The position numbers were made by a program, and so were the translations under genes. DNA of 64,000 nt from Streptomyces blattellae (GTDB taxonomy: Bacteria; Actinomycetota; Actinomycetes; Streptomycetales; Streptomycetaceae), in contig NZ_WJBG01000111.1 of the NCBI RefSeq assembly GCF_009709555.1, positions 1 to 64,000 on the forward strand, given 5' to 3'. The notes under the pieces are model-generated. The model was not told where the DNA came from. It made no database searches and saw nothing but the letters and a program-made list of their open reading frames with translations. Positions 12,688 to 22,864 of the stretch are shown here, in pieces (position 1 is the first letter of the stretch; each line of letters begins with the position of its first letter).

Positions 12688-12963
12688 GGCGTTCGAACGG
12701 GCTCGCACCAGTCCTCCGATGAGTGGCTCGGGACCGCCTTGAGCCTGAATACATCCTCAAATCCGGGGCAGTATGTGGTAAATGTCCGTCTCCGGGGAGG
12801 CTGACCAGGACTTTTCCGCTGTTCTCGCTGACTCTGGCGGACTTGGCCGCTAGTCTCCGAGCAGAGAACGGGCAAGCGTGTTGCTCGTGGCTCCCCAGGT
12901 GTGGGGCGACTAGGTTCCTCACCGGTCCGTATCCGACAGTTCAACATCCGAGGTGACGTAGGC
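12688..12963 (+). promoter_or_regulatory. Intergenic region pyrF-sihF, probable sihF promoter
   Basis: 276 bp without a credible gene. sihF is highly expressed in Streptomyces, so a promoter is expected here, but I see no convincing -35/-10 pair. An open frame of 77 codons at 12723 lacks a ribosome-binding site and is not called. Confidence 0.35.
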
Positions 12964-13287
12964 GTGGCTCTTCCGCCCCTTACCCCTGAACAGCGCGCAG
13001 CCGCGCTCGAAAAGGCCGCCGCGGCTCGCCGGGAGCGGGCCGAGGTCAAGAATCGACTCAAGCACTCCGGCGCCTCCCTTCACGAGGTCATCAAGCAGGG
13101 CCAGGAGAACGACGTCATCGGCAAGATGAAGGTCTCCGCCCTCCTTGAGTCCCTGCCGGGCGTGGGCAAGGTCCGCGCCAAGCAGATCATGGAGCGACTC
13201 GGCATCTCCGAGAGCCGCCGTGTGCGCGGCCTCGGCTCGAACCAGATCGCATCCCTGGAGCGTGAGTTCGGCAGCACCGGCTCCTGA
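12964..13287 (+). CDS. sihF: Streptomyces integration host factor sIHF
   Basis: Basic nucleoid-associated protein of 107 residues that binds DNA non-specifically, affects topology and is needed for normal sporulation and antibiotic production. It matches the S. coelicolor sIHF as I remember it (ALPPLTPEQRAAALEKAAAA at the N-terminus, then LPGVGKVRAKQIMERLGIS as a helix-two-turns-helix element). The GTG at 12964 gives the 107-residue form; the frame is open 21 codons upstream but that would extend the conserved N-terminus. Confidence 0.96.
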   Translation: MALPPLTPEQRAAALEKAAAARRERAEVKNRLKHSGASLHEVIKQGQENDVIGKMKVSALLESLPGVGKVRAKQIMERLGISESRRVRGLGSNQIASLEREFGSTGS

Positions 13288-13344
13288 GCCCGGCCATGCG
13301 GGCAGGAGTCCCGGGCACGCCGGGACAGCTGGAATAATCGCTGC

Positions 13345-13902
13345 ATGAGTGAACGTCCGCGGCTGACCGTGCTCTCCGGCCCCTCCGGGGTCGGCAAGAG
13401 CACGGTCGTCGCCCATATGCGCAAGGAACACCCCGAGGTCTGGCTCTCGGTGTCGGCGACGACCCGCAAGCCCCGCCCCGGCGAGCGGCATGGGGTCCAC
13501 TACTTCTTCGTCACCGACGAGGAGATGGACAAGCTGATCGCCAACGGCGAGCTGCTGGAGTGGGCGGAGTTCGCCGGCAATCGCTACGGCACGCCCCGTA
13601 CGGCGGTGCTGGATCGCCTGGAGGTGGGTGAGCCCGTCCTCCTGGAGATCGATCTCCAGGGTGCCCGGCAGGTCCGCGAGTCCATGCCGGAGGCCCAGCT
13701 GGTGTTCCTGGCCCCTCCCTCCTGGGAGGAGCTGGTGCGCAGACTCACCGGACGTGGCACCGAGCCGCCCGAGGTGATCGAGCGGCGCCTGGACGCCGCG
13801 AAGGTCGAGCTGGCGGCCGAGCCGGAGTTCGACGTGACCTTGGTCAACACCTCCGTCGAGGACGTGGCGCGCGAGCTGCTAGCCTTGATGGACGTTGTGT
13901 GA
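13345..13902 (+). CDS. gmk: Guanylate kinase
   Basis: ATP-dependent phosphorylation of GMP to GDP. The 185 residues have the P-loop GPSGVGKST (11-19), the GMP-binding [11 protein letters not shown], and the lid arginines. It lies between sihF and rpoZ, the order known from Streptomyces. Confidence 0.96.
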   Translation: MSERPRLTVLSGPSGVGKSTVVAHMRKEHPEVWLSVSATTRKPRPGERHGVHYFFVTDEEMDKLIANGELLEWAEFAGNRYGTPRTAVLDRLEVGEPVLLEIDLQGARQVRESMPEAQLVFLAPPSWEELVRRLTGRGTEPPEVIERRLDAAKVELAAEPEFDVTLVNTSVEDVARELLALMDVV

Positions 13903-13940
13903 TCGTTTTCGATCTCATCCCATCTTTCGGAAGGTAGAGC

Positions 13941-14213
13941 GTGTCCTCTTCCATCACCGCGCCCGAGGGCATCATCAACCCGCCGATCGACGAGTTGCTT
14001 GAGGCCACCGACTCGAAGTACAGCCTGGTGATCTACGCGGCCAAGCGTGCCCGTCAGATCAACGCGTACTACTCGCAGCTCGGCGAGGGTCTCCTTGAGT
14101 ACGTCGGTCCGCTCGTCGACACCCACGTCCACGAGAAGCCGCTCTCGATCGCCCTGCGTGAGATCAACGCGGGTCTGCTGACGTCCGAGGCCGTTGAGGG
14201 TCCGGCTCAGTAG
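13941..14213 (+). CDS. rpoZ: RNA polymerase omega subunit
   Basis: 90-residue omega subunit, which helps assemble the beta' subunit and in Streptomyces influences antibiotic production and development. The conserved core is [23 protein letters not shown] start at 13941 with GGAAGG upstream. It is 38 bp after gmk and is followed by a strong terminator. Confidence 0.95.
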   Translation: MSSSITAPEGIINPPIDELLEATDSKYSLVIYAAKRARQINAYYSQLGEGLLEYVGPLVDTHVHEKPLSIALREINAGLLTSEAVEGPAQ

Positions 14214-14238
14214 TATTGGCAGCTTGCAGCTGACTTTT

Positions 14239-14273
14239 CCACAGGCCCGGCAGCGCGACTGCCGGGCCTGTGG
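14239..14273 (+). terminator. Terminator after rpoZ
   Basis: A perfect 14-bp stem (14239-14252 with 14260-14273) and 7-nt loop, 25 bp after the rpoZ stop and preceded by CTTTT. It ends the gmk-rpoZ unit before coaBC. Confidence 0.85.
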
Positions 14274-14324
14274 TGTGTCATGGAGTCGTACGTTGCCGAG
14301 GTGTTGCCGAGGTGGGGAGAGACG

Positions 14325-15527
14325 GTGGACAAGCCGAAGGTCGTTCTCGGGGTCAGCGGCGGGATCGCTGCCTACAAGGCGTGCGAGCTGCTGCGCAGAC
14401 TGACCGAGTCCGGGCACGACGTGCGTGTGGTGCCGACCGCCTCCGCCCTGCGTTTCGTCGGTGCCGCCACGTGGTCCGCGCTCTCCGGCCACCCGGTCTC
14501 GACCGAGGTCTGGGACGACGTCCACGAGGTCCCGCACGTCCGGATCGGCCAGAGCGCCGATCTGGTGGTCGTCGCCCCGGCGACCGCCGACATGCTGGCC
14601 AAGGCGGCCCATGGGCTCGCCGACGACCTCCTCACCAACACCCTGCTCACCGCCCGCTGCCCGGTCGTCCTCGCCCCCGCCATGCACACGGAGATGTGGG
14701 AGCACCCGGCCACCCAGGAGAACGTGGCGACGCTGCGCCGCCGCGGTGCGGTCGTCATCGAACCGGCCGTGGGCCGCCTCACCGGCGTCGACACCGGCAA
14801 GGGCAGGCTGCCCGAGCCCGCCGAGATCTTCGAGGTCTGCCGCCGTGTGCTCGCCCGCGGAGCGACGGAACCCGACCTGGCCGGCCGGCACGTCGTCGTC
14901 AGCGCCGGTGGCACCCGTGAGCCCCTCGACCCGGTCCGCTTCCTCGGCAACCGCTCCTCCGGCAAGCAGGGCTACGCCCTCGCCCGCACCGCCGCGGCGC
15001 GCGGCGCCCGTGTGACGCTGATCGCCGCGAACACGACCCTGCCCGACCCGGCGGGTGCCGACGTCGTCCCGGTCGGGACCGCCGTACAGCTGCGTGAGGC
15101 GGTGCTGAAGGCGGCCGCGGACGCCGACGCGGTCGTCATGGCCGCCGCGGTCGCCGACTTCCGCCCCGCGGTCTACGCGGCCGGAAAGATCAAGAAGAAG
15201 GACGAGCAGGACCCGGACCCCATCGCGCTGGTACGGAATCCGGACATCCTCGCGGAGATCTCGGCCGACCGCGCCCGCCCCGGACAGGTGGTCGTCGGCT
15301 TCGCCGCCGAGACGGACGACGTCCTCGCCAACGGACGCAAGAAGCTGGCACGCAAGGGCTGCGACCTGCTGGTGGTGAACGAGGTGGGGGAGCGCAAGAC
15401 GTTCGGCGCCGAGGAGAACGAGGCCGTCGTGCTGGGCGCCGACGGCACCGAGACCCCCGTCCCGCACGGCCCGAAGGAAGCCCTGGCCGAAACGGTGTGG
15501 GACCTGGTGGCCCAGCGGCTGCCCTGA
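14325..15527 (+). CDS. coaBC: Bifunctional phosphopantothenoylcysteine decarboxylase/synthetase
   Basis: Two steps of coenzyme A synthesis. The 400 residues comprise a flavoprotein CoaC domain (about 1-180, with GVSGGIAAYK at 9-18 and the PAMHTEMW motif near 118) and a CoaB domain (about 190-400, with GGTREPLDPVRFLGNRSSGK). I chose GTG 14325, preceded by GGGGAGAG, giving DKPKVVLGVSGG after the start; an ATG at 14280 would add 15 residues of unlikely sequence overlapping the terminator region. Confidence 0.94.
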   Translation: MDKPKVVLGVSGGIAAYKACELLRRLTESGHDVRVVPTASALRFVGAATWSALSGHPVSTEVWDDVHEVPHVRIGQSADLVVVAPATADMLAKAAHGLADDLLTNTLLTARCPVVLAPAMHTEMWEHPATQENVATLRRRGAVVIEPAVGRLTGVDTGKGRLPEPAEIFEVCRRVLARGATEPDLAGRHVVVSAGGTREPLDPVRFLGNRSSGKQGYALARTAAARGARVTLIAANTTLPDPAGADVVPVGTAVQLREAVLKAAADADAVVMAAAVADFRPAVYAAGKIKKKDEQDPDPIALVRNPDILAEISADRARPGQVVVGFAAETDDVLANGRKKLARKGCDLLVVNEVGERKTFGAEENEAVVLGADGTETPVPHGPKEALAETVWDLVAQRLP

Positions 15528-15690
15528 CTGTTTCATTCGCTTCACGGCCCACCCCCACCTCGCAGATCGAGGCGTGGCGCCCCTGGTCAAGGCCGTACGG
15601 GAGCGGGCAGAATGCCCGTGCCGCAGGTCACCGTGCTCCCAAGAGGCGAGACTGGGGGGCCGGTGGGCGAGACCGACCGATAAACTGTCC

Positions 15691-15727
15691 TCGGACGGTG
15701 CCGGGCGCAGCCCCCGAGCCCGTCCGA
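15691..15727 (+). promoter_or_regulatory. metK leader hairpin with upstream TAAACT -10-like box
   Basis: An 8-bp outer stem (15691-15698 with 15720-15727) encloses an inner GGGC/GCCC helix. It starts about five bases after TAAACT (15681-15686), the best -10-like box in the 240-bp gap, and ends 40 bases before the metK start. A second structured segment at 15599-15640 (GGGAGC/GCTCCC enclosing a CGGGCA-GAA-TGCCCG hairpin) may end the coaBC transcript. I cannot fit either to a known SAM riboswitch by eye. Confidence 0.4.
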
Positions 15728-15767
15728 CCATGATCAGCCAGCAGCCGCTGCAACCCCAGGGAGCGTT

Positions 15768-16991
15768 GTGTCCCGTCGCTTGTTCACCTCGGAGTCCGTG
15801 ACCGAGGGCCACCCCGACAAGATCGCTGACCAGATCAGCGACACCATTCTCGACGCGCTTCTGCGCGAGGACCCGACGTCCCGGGTCGCCGTCGAGACGC
15901 TGATCACGACCGGCCTGGTGCACGTGGCCGGCGAGGTCACCACCAAGACCTACGCGGACATCGCGACGCTCGTCCGCAACAAAGTCCTTGAGATCGGCTA
16001 CGACTCCTCGAAGAAGGGCTTCGACGGCGCCTCCTGCGGCGTGTCGGTGTCCATCGGCGCGCAGTCCCCGGACATCGCGCAGGGCGTCGACACGGCGTAC
16101 GAGAACCGCGTTGAGGGTGCCTCCCAGCGGGAAAAGGGTGACGAGCTGGACAAGCAGGGCGCGGGCGACCAGGGCCTGATGTTCGGCTACGCGACGGACG
16201 AGACGCCGACGCTGATGCCGCTGCCGATCTTCCTGGCGCACCGCCTGGCGAAGCGCCTGTCCGAGGTCCGCAAGAACGGCACCATCCCCTACCTGCGCCC
16301 CGACGGCAAGACCCAGGTCACCATCGAGTACGACGGTGACAAGGCCGTCCGCCTCGACACGGTCGTGGTCTCCTCGCAGCACGCCAGCGACATCGACCTG
16401 GACTCCCTGCTGGCCCCCGACGTCCGCGAGTTCGTCGTGGAGGCGGAGCTGAAGGCGCTCCTGGACGAGGGCATCAAGCTCGACACCGAGAACTACCGCC
16501 TGCTGGTGAACCCGACCGGCCGCTTCGAGATCGGCGGCCCGATGGGCGACGCCGGCCTCACCGGCCGCAAGATCATCATCGACACGTACGGCGGCATGGC
16601 CCGCCACGGCGGCGGCGCCTTCTCCGGCAAGGACCCGTCCAAGGTGGACCGCTCGGCCGCCTACGCGATGCGCTGGGTCGCCAAGAACGTCGTAGCCGCC
16701 GGCCTCGCCGCCCGCTGCGAGGTCCAGGTCGCCTACGCGATCGGCAAGGCCGAGCCGGTCGGTCTCTTCGTCGAGACCTTCGGCACCGCCAAGATCGACC
16801 ACGAGAAGATCGAGAAGGCGATCGACGAGGTCTTCGACCTGCGCCCGGCCGCCATCATCCGCGACCTCGACCTGCTCCGCCCGATCTACGCCCAGACCGC
16901 CGCATACGGCCACTTCGGCCGTGAGCTCCCCGAGTTCACGTGGGAGCGCACGGACCGCGTGGAGGCGCTGCGGCAGGCGGCGGGGCTGTAG
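15768..16991 (+). CDS. metK: S-adenosylmethionine synthetase
   Basis: Makes S-adenosylmethionine from methionine and ATP; in Streptomyces its level affects sporulation and antibiotic production. The 407 residues show GHPDK (about 14-18), [12 protein letters not shown] (about 131) and [16 protein letters not shown] (about 281). GTG start with CAGGGAG 6 bases upstream. SAM is the cofactor of the radical-SAM enzyme MftC encoded 35 kb away, but there is no regulatory link visible. Confidence 0.97.
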   Translation: MSRRLFTSESVTEGHPDKIADQISDTILDALLREDPTSRVAVETLITTGLVHVAGEVTTKTYADIATLVRNKVLEIGYDSSKKGFDGASCGVSVSIGAQSPDIAQGVDTAYENRVEGASQREKGDELDKQGAGDQGLMFGYATDETPTLMPLPIFLAHRLAKRLSEVRKNGTIPYLRPDGKTQVTIEYDGDKAVRLDTVVVSSQHASDIDLDSLLAPDVREFVVEAELKALLDEGIKLDTENYRLLVNPTGRFEIGGPMGDAGLTGRKIIIDTYGGMARHGGGAFSGKDPSKVDRSAAYAMRWVAKNVVAAGLAARCEVQVAYAIGKAEPVGLFVETFGTAKIDHEKIEKAIDEVFDLRPAAIIRDLDLLRPIYAQTAAYGHFGRELPEFTWERTDRVEALRQAAGL

Positions 16992-17006
16992 TCCCACGGT
17001 TCGGTG

Positions 17007-17040
17007 CGAGGCCCGGTGCCCTTCGGGGCGCCGGGCCTCG
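17007..17040 (+). terminator. Terminator after metK
   Basis: A 14-bp stem with one G-U pair (17007-17020 with 17027-17040) and loop CTTCGG, 16 bp past the metK stop. It separates metK from priA. Confidence 0.85.
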
Positions 17041-17111
17041 GTGCGTTTCCGGCCCGGGGTGCGCGGGACTCGGGCGCCGCTGTTGTCAGTGGCGTTTGGA
17101 AGAATGCAAGC

Positions 17112-19259
17112 GTGAGCAGCGAGAACGGGCGGGGGGAAGGCGGCGCGGAGGGTGCGCCGCCCGAGCAGCTCGCGTTCATTCGGGAGAGTGTGCGCAAGGC
17201 GAAGGCTCCGCGGGCCAAGCCGCGGACGTGGCGGGGGGCCGCGCTGGCCGAGGAGCTGCCCGTTGCGCGGGTGCTCGTGGACAAAGGGGTGCTGCATCTC
17301 GACCGGTATTTCGACTATGCGGTGCCCGAGGAACTCGATGCCGAGGCCCAGCCGGGGGTGCGGGTGCGGGTGCGGTTCGGGGCCGGGCGGCATCGGGTGC
17401 GGGACGGGCGGCGTGAAGGTGGCGGGCTGATCGACGGGTTCCTCGTCGAGCGGCGGGCGGAGTCCGACTACTCCGGGCCGTTGGCCGCGCTGGCCCAAGT
17501 CGTGTCGCCCGAGCCCGTGTTGAGCGAGGAACTGCTCGGGTTGACCCGCGCTGTCGCCGACCGGTACGCGGGGAGTCTCGCCGATGTGCTGCAGCTCGCG
17601 GTGCCGCCCCGCAGTGCGCGGGCCGAGAAGCGGCCGTCGCCCGAGCCGTTGTCCGCGCCCGGGGTGCCGGACGCGGGGTCATGGGCACGGTACGAGCGAG
17701 GGGTCGCGTTTCTTGAGGCGCTGGCCTCCGGGGGTGCGCCGCGCGCCGTGTGGACCGCGCTGCCCGGTGCCGACGCGTGGAGCGATGAGCTGGCCCGGGC
17801 CGTCGTGGCGACGCTCGCCTCCGGACGCGGTGCGCTGGTCGTGTTGCCGGACGGGCGGGCCGTGGCGCGGGTCGACGCCGCGTTGACCTCGCTGCTGGGG
17901 GAGGGGCGGCATGCGGTGCTCACCGCCGAGGCCGGGCCCGAGAAGCGGTATCGGGAGTGGCTGGCCGTTCGGCGGGGGGCCGTACGAGCCGTCGTGGGGA
18001 CGCGGGCCGCGATGTTCGCCCCGGTGCGGGATCTCGGGCTCGTCGCCATCTGGGACGACGGCGACGACAGCCACAGTGAGCAGCATGCGCCGCAGCCGCA
18101 TGCGCGTGAGGTGCTGTTGCTGCGGGCCGCACAGGACAAGTGCGCCTTTCTGCTGGGCGGCTGGAGCTGCACGGTGGAGGCCGCGCAGCTCGTGCAGAGC
18201 GGGTGGGCGGGGCCACTGGTGGCGGCGCGCGAGCAGGTGCGGGGCGCCGCTCCGCTCGTCCGGACCGTGGGGGACGGGGATCTCGCGCGGGACGAGGCGG
18301 CGCGGGCGGCACGGCTGCCGAGCCTTGCCTGGCAGGTCGTCAGGGACGCCTTGCGCACCGGGCCGGTGCTCGTGCAGGTGCCGCGGAGGGGGTACGTGCC
18401 GCGGATGGCCTGCGCGCAGTGCCGGGCTCCCGCGCGCTGCCGTCACTGCGCCGGGCCGGTGGAGGCACAGGTCGCCGGGGCGTTGCGGTGCGGCTGGTGC
18501 GGGCGTGAGGAGGGTGCCTGGCACTGCCCGGAGTGCGGGTCGTTCCGGCTGCGGGCGCAGGTCGTGGGGGCACGGCGGACCGCCGAGGAGCTGGGGCGTG
18601 CCTTCCCGGCCGTTCCGGTGCGGACGTCGGGGCGTGAGCATGTGCTGGACACCGTGCCGGGGGCTCCCGCGCTGGTCGTGAGCACGCCGGGGGCCGAGCC
18701 GGTTGCCGAGGGCGGGTATGCGGCGGCTCTCCTGCTGGACGGTTGGGCCATGCTCGGGCGGCCCGATCTGCGCGCCGGGGAGGACGCGTTGCGGCGGTGG
18801 ATCGCCGCGTCGGCGCTGGTACGGCCGCAGGGGGACGGCGGCACCGTGGTGGTCGTCGCCGAACCCACGTTGCGGCCCGTGCAGGCGCTGGTGCGCTGGG
18901 ATCCCGTCGGCCATGCGGTACGGGAACTCGGTGAGCGCGCCGAACTGGGGTTTCCGCCGGTGTCCCGGATGGCTGCCGTGACCGGGCCCAGGGAGGCGGT
19001 CGCGGAGTTCCTGGAGGCGGTGGAACTGCCCCGGGAGGCTCAGGTGCTGGGGCCCGTGCCGTTGCCCGTCGCCGCGGCGGGGGGTCCGCGGCGAGTGGGG
19101 GCGCCGCCCGGGGAGCACTGGGACCGGGCCTTGATCCGGGTGCCGCCGGGGCGGGGGGCCGCGCTGGCGGCCGCGCTGAAGACCGCGCAGGCTGCGCGGA
19201 TGGCCAAGGGGGGCGGGGAGGCGGTCCGGGTTCGGATCGATCCGCCTGATATCGGGTGA
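17112..19259 (+). CDS. priA: Primosomal protein N' PriA, helicase motifs lost
   Basis: Replication-restart protein of 715 residues. The N-terminal DNA-binding region (ARVLVDKGVLHLDRYFDYAVP) and the zinc-binding cysteines (CAQCRAPARCRHC ... CGWCGREEGAWHCPECG) are clear. The ATP-binding Walker A motif of enterobacterial PriA is absent: the equivalent region reads WTALPGADAWSDELA. This is a known property of actinobacterial PriA, which probably binds forks without unwinding them. GTG 17112 is preceded by GGAAG; the frame opens further upstream through the metK terminator, which is not credible. Confidence 0.9.
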   Translation: MSSENGRGEGGAEGAPPEQLAFIRESVRKAKAPRAKPRTWRGAALAEELPVARVLVDKGVLHLDRYFDYAVPEELDAEAQPGVRVRVRFGAGRHRVRDGRREGGGLIDGFLVERRAESDYSGPLAALAQVVSPEPVLSEELLGLTRAVADRYAGSLADVLQLAVPPRSARAEKRPSPEPLSAPGVPDAGSWARYERGVAFLEALASGGAPRAVWTALPGADAWSDELARAVVATLASGRGALVVLPDGRAVARVDAALTSLLGEGRHAVLTAEAGPEKRYREWLAVRRGAVRAVVGTRAAMFAPVRDLGLVAIWDDGDDSHSEQHAPQPHAREVLLLRAAQDKCAFLLGGWSCTVEAAQLVQSGWAGPLVAAREQVRGAAPLVRTVGDGDLARDEAARAARLPSLAWQVVRDALRTGPVLVQVPRRGYVPRMACAQCRAPARCRHCAGPVEAQVAGALRCGWCGREEGAWHCPECGSFRLRAQVVGARRTAEELGRAFPAVPVRTSGREHVLDTVPGAPALVVSTPGAEPVAEGGYAAALLLDGWAMLGRPDLRAGEDALRRWIAASALVRPQGDGGTVVVVAEPTLRPVQALVRWDPVGHAVRELGERAELGFPPVSRMAAVTGPREAVAEFLEAVELPREAQVLGPVPLPVAAAGGPRRVGAPPGEHWDRALIRVPPGRGAALAAALKTAQAARMAKGGGEAVRVRIDPPDIG

Positions 19260-19528
<269 letters not shown>

Positions 19529-19559
19529 CTGCCCTCCCGGGTTCGTGCCGGGAGGGCAG
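19529..19559 (-). terminator. Terminator of the HTH gene
   Basis: A perfect 12-bp stem (19529-19540 with 19548-19559) with a 7-nt loop, 11 bp past the stop at 19571. It may act on both strands. Confidence 0.8.
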
Positions 19560-19570
19560 TGCGGGGGGTG

Positions 19571-20414
<844 letters not shown>

Positions 20415-21347
20415 ATGAAGCTCGTCTTCGCCGGTACCCCCGAGGTCGCCGTTCCCGCACTGGACGCTCTGATCGCCTCCGGGCGGCACGAGGTGGCCGC
20501 CGTCGTCACGCGGCCGGATGCGCCGGCCGGGCGGGGGCGCAGGCTGGTCGCGAGTCCGGTCGGCGAGCGGGCGGCGGAGGCCGGGATCGAGGTGCTGAAG
20601 CCCGTCAAGCCGCGGGACCCCGCGTTCCTGGAGCGGCTCAAGGAGATCGCGCCGGACTGCTGCCCGGTCGTGGCGTACGGCGCCCTGCTGCCCCGCGTGG
20701 CCCTCGACGTGCCGGCCCACGGCTGGGTCAATCTGCACTTCTCGCTGCTGCCCGCCTGGCGGGGAGCAGCGCCCGTGCAGCACTCCGTGATGGCCGGTGA
20801 CGAGATCACGGGCGCCTCGACGTTCCTGATCGAGGAGGGGCTCGACTCCGGGCCCGTCTACGGCACCCTGACCGAGACGATCCGGCCCACCGACACCAGC
20901 GGCGACCTGCTGACCCGGCTCGCCTTCGCCGGCGCCGGGCTGCTCGCGGCGACGATGGACGGCATCGAGGACGGCACCCTGAAGGCCGTGCCGCAACCCG
21001 CCGAGGGCGTCTCCATGGCCCCGAAGATCACCGTCGAGGACGCCCACGTCGACTGGTCGGCGCCCGCACTGCGGGTCGACCGCGTCGTGCGCGGGTGCAC
21101 GCCGGCGCCCGGCGCCTGGACCACCTTCCGCGGTGAGCGGCTCAAGCTCATCCAGGTCGCCGCCGTGCCCGACCGCGACGATCTCGCCCCGGGGATCCTC
21201 TCCGTCGGCAAGAACAATGTGTACGTCGGTACGGGCTCGTACGCCGTCGAGCTGCTCTGGGTCCAGGCGCAGGGCAAGAAGCCCATGCGGGCGGCCGACT
21301 GGGCGCGTGGCGTGCGGGACGCGGACGGCGAGTCGCTCGGCGCGTAA
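20415..21347 (+). CDS. fmt: Methionyl-tRNA formyltransferase
   Basis: Formylates initiator Met-tRNA. The 310 residues have the formyltransferase domain with the 10-formyl-THF site [13 protein letters not shown] (about 108-120) and the usual C-terminal OB-like tRNA-binding domain. ATG 20415 gives [14 protein letters not shown]. It is followed by rsmB, the usual partner in bacteria. Confidence 0.96.
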   Translation: MKLVFAGTPEVAVPALDALIASGRHEVAAVVTRPDAPAGRGRRLVASPVGERAAEAGIEVLKPVKPRDPAFLERLKEIAPDCCPVVAYGALLPRVALDVPAHGWVNLHFSLLPAWRGAAPVQHSVMAGDEITGASTFLIEEGLDSGPVYGTLTETIRPTDTSGDLLTRLAFAGAGLLAATMDGIEDGTLKAVPQPAEGVSMAPKITVEDAHVDWSAPALRVDRVVRGCTPAPGAWTTFRGERLKLIQVAAVPDRDDLAPGILSVGKNNVYVGTGSYAVELLWVQAQGKKPMRAADWARGVRDADGESLGA

Positions 21348-21454
21348 CGCGGCCCCCGGCGCCGACGTACGCTGGAGCAGCACCCCCCTTGACGGGCGCC
21401 CCTGCACGGGGGGCATCCCGCACATCTCCCCCTTTCGTCCGGAGCACCTTTTAC

Positions 21455-22864
21455 GTGAGTGAGCAGTCCCGCCGACCCCGCAAGCCCTACCGTCGGCCCA
21501 AGAAGGACCCCGTCCGCATCCTCGCCTTCGAGGCCCTCAGGGCGGTGGACGAGCGGGACGCGTACGCCAACCTCGTGCTGCCGCCGCTGCTCAGGAAGGC
21601 GCGGGAGAAGGGCGACTTCGACGGGCGGGACGCCGCGCTCGCGACCGAGCTGGTGTACGGGACGCTGCGCCGGCAGGGGACGTACGACGCCGTCATCGCC
21701 GCTTGTGTGGACCGGCCCCTGCGTGAGGTCGACCCGCCCGTGCTGGATGTGCTGAGCCTCGGGGTGCATCAGCTGCTCGGCACGCGGATCCCGACGCACG
21801 CCGCCGTGTCCGCCTCCGTGGAGCTGGCCCGGGTCGTGCTCGGGGACGGGCGGGCCAAGTTCGTCAACGCCGTGCTCAGGAAGGTCGCGCAGGACGATCT
21901 CGACGGGTGGCTGGCGCGTGTCGCGCCGCCTTACGACGACGACCCCGAGGATCACCTCGCCGTCGTGCACTCGCATCCCCGCTGGGTCGTCTCCGCGCTG
22001 TGGGACTCACTCGGCGGCGGGCGTGCCGGGATCGAGGAGCTGCTGGAGGCCGACAACGAGCGGCCCGAGGTCACCCTCGTCGCCCGGCCGGGGCGGTCCA
22101 CGACCGAGGAACTGCTCGGCGAGGAGGCCGCGGTGCCGGGGCGCTGGTCGCCGTATGCCGTGCGGCTCACCGAGGGCGGTGAGCCCGGTGCGATCGAGGC
22201 GGTCCGGGAGGGGCGGGCCGGTGTGCAGGACGAGGGCAGTCAGCTCGTCGCGCTCGCGCTGGCCAACGCGCCCGTCGACGGTGCCGACAAGAGGTGGCTG
22301 GACGGGTGCGCCGGGCCCGGCGGCAAGGCCGCGCTGCTCGCCGCGCTCGCCGCCGAGCGGGGCGCGGTCCTCCTCGCCTCCGAGAAGCAGCCCCATCGGG
22401 CGGGGCTGGTCGCGAAGGCACTCCACGGGAACCCCGGGCCCTGCCAGGTCATCGCCGCGGACGGGACCCGGCCGCCCTGGCTGCCCGGTTCGTTCGACCG
22501 GGTGCTGATGGACGTGCCCTGCACCGGGCTCGGGGCGCTGCGGCGGCGGCCCGAGGCGCGCTGGCGGCGGCGGCCCGAGGATCTCGACGGATTCGCTCCA
22601 CTGCAGCGCACCCTGTTGCGGAACGCACTCGACTCCGTGCGGGTCGGCGGGGTCGTCGGCTACGCCACCTGCTCGCCGCACCTCGCCGAGACCCGGGCCG
22701 TCGTCGACGACGTGCTCAAGCAGGATCCGCACGCCGAGCTCCTCGACGCCCGCCCGCTGCTGCCCGGCGTACCGGACCTGGGCGAGGGTCCCGACGTACA
22801 GCTGTGGCCGCATCGGCACGGGACCGACGCGATGTATCTGGCGCTCATCCGCCGGACCGCGTGA
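21455..22864 (+). CDS. rsmB: 16S rRNA cytosine-C5 methyltransferase RsmB/Sun
   Basis: SAM-dependent methyltransferase of 469 residues. A NusB-like RNA-binding domain (about 20-155) is followed by a Rossmann-fold methyltransferase with both family cysteines, MDVPCTGLGALRR (about 351) and ATCSPHLAET (about 404). GTG 21455 has GGAG ten bases upstream. Its last 20 bases overlap the 3' end of the convergent MMPL gene. Confidence 0.93.
   Translation: MSEQSRRPRKPYRRPKKDPVRILAFEALRAVDERDAYANLVLPPLLRKAREKGDFDGRDAALATELVYGTLRRQGTYDAVIAACVDRPLREVDPPVLDVLSLGVHQLLGTRIPTHAAVSASVELARVVLGDGRAKFVNAVLRKVAQDDLDGWLARVAPPYDDDPEDHLAVVHSHPRWVVSALWDSLGGGRAGIEELLEADNERPEVTLVARPGRSTTEELLGEEAAVPGRWSPYAVRLTEGGEPGAIEAVREGRAGVQDEGSQLVALALANAPVDGADKRWLDGCAGPGGKAALLAALAAERGAVLLASEKQPHRAGLVAKALHGNPGPCQVIAADGTRPPWLPGSFDRVLMDVPCTGLGALRRRPEARWRRRPEDLDGFAPLQRTLLRNALDSVRVGGVVGYATCSPHLAETRAVVDDVLKQDPHAELLDARPLLPGVPDLGEGPDVQLWPHRHGTDAMYLALIRRTA

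Noticed and set aside
12723..12956. Possible 77-residue gene before sihF
   Set aside because: No ribosome-binding site, no recognisable sequence, and it occupies the expected sihF promoter region.
15691..15727. Naming the metK leader a SAM riboswitch
   Set aside because: The helices do not fit any SAM class I can recall well enough to name.
13584..17498. A 1304-codon minus-strand frame across gmk to priA
   Set aside because: It runs opposite five certain genes and crosses two terminators. No domain is recognisable.
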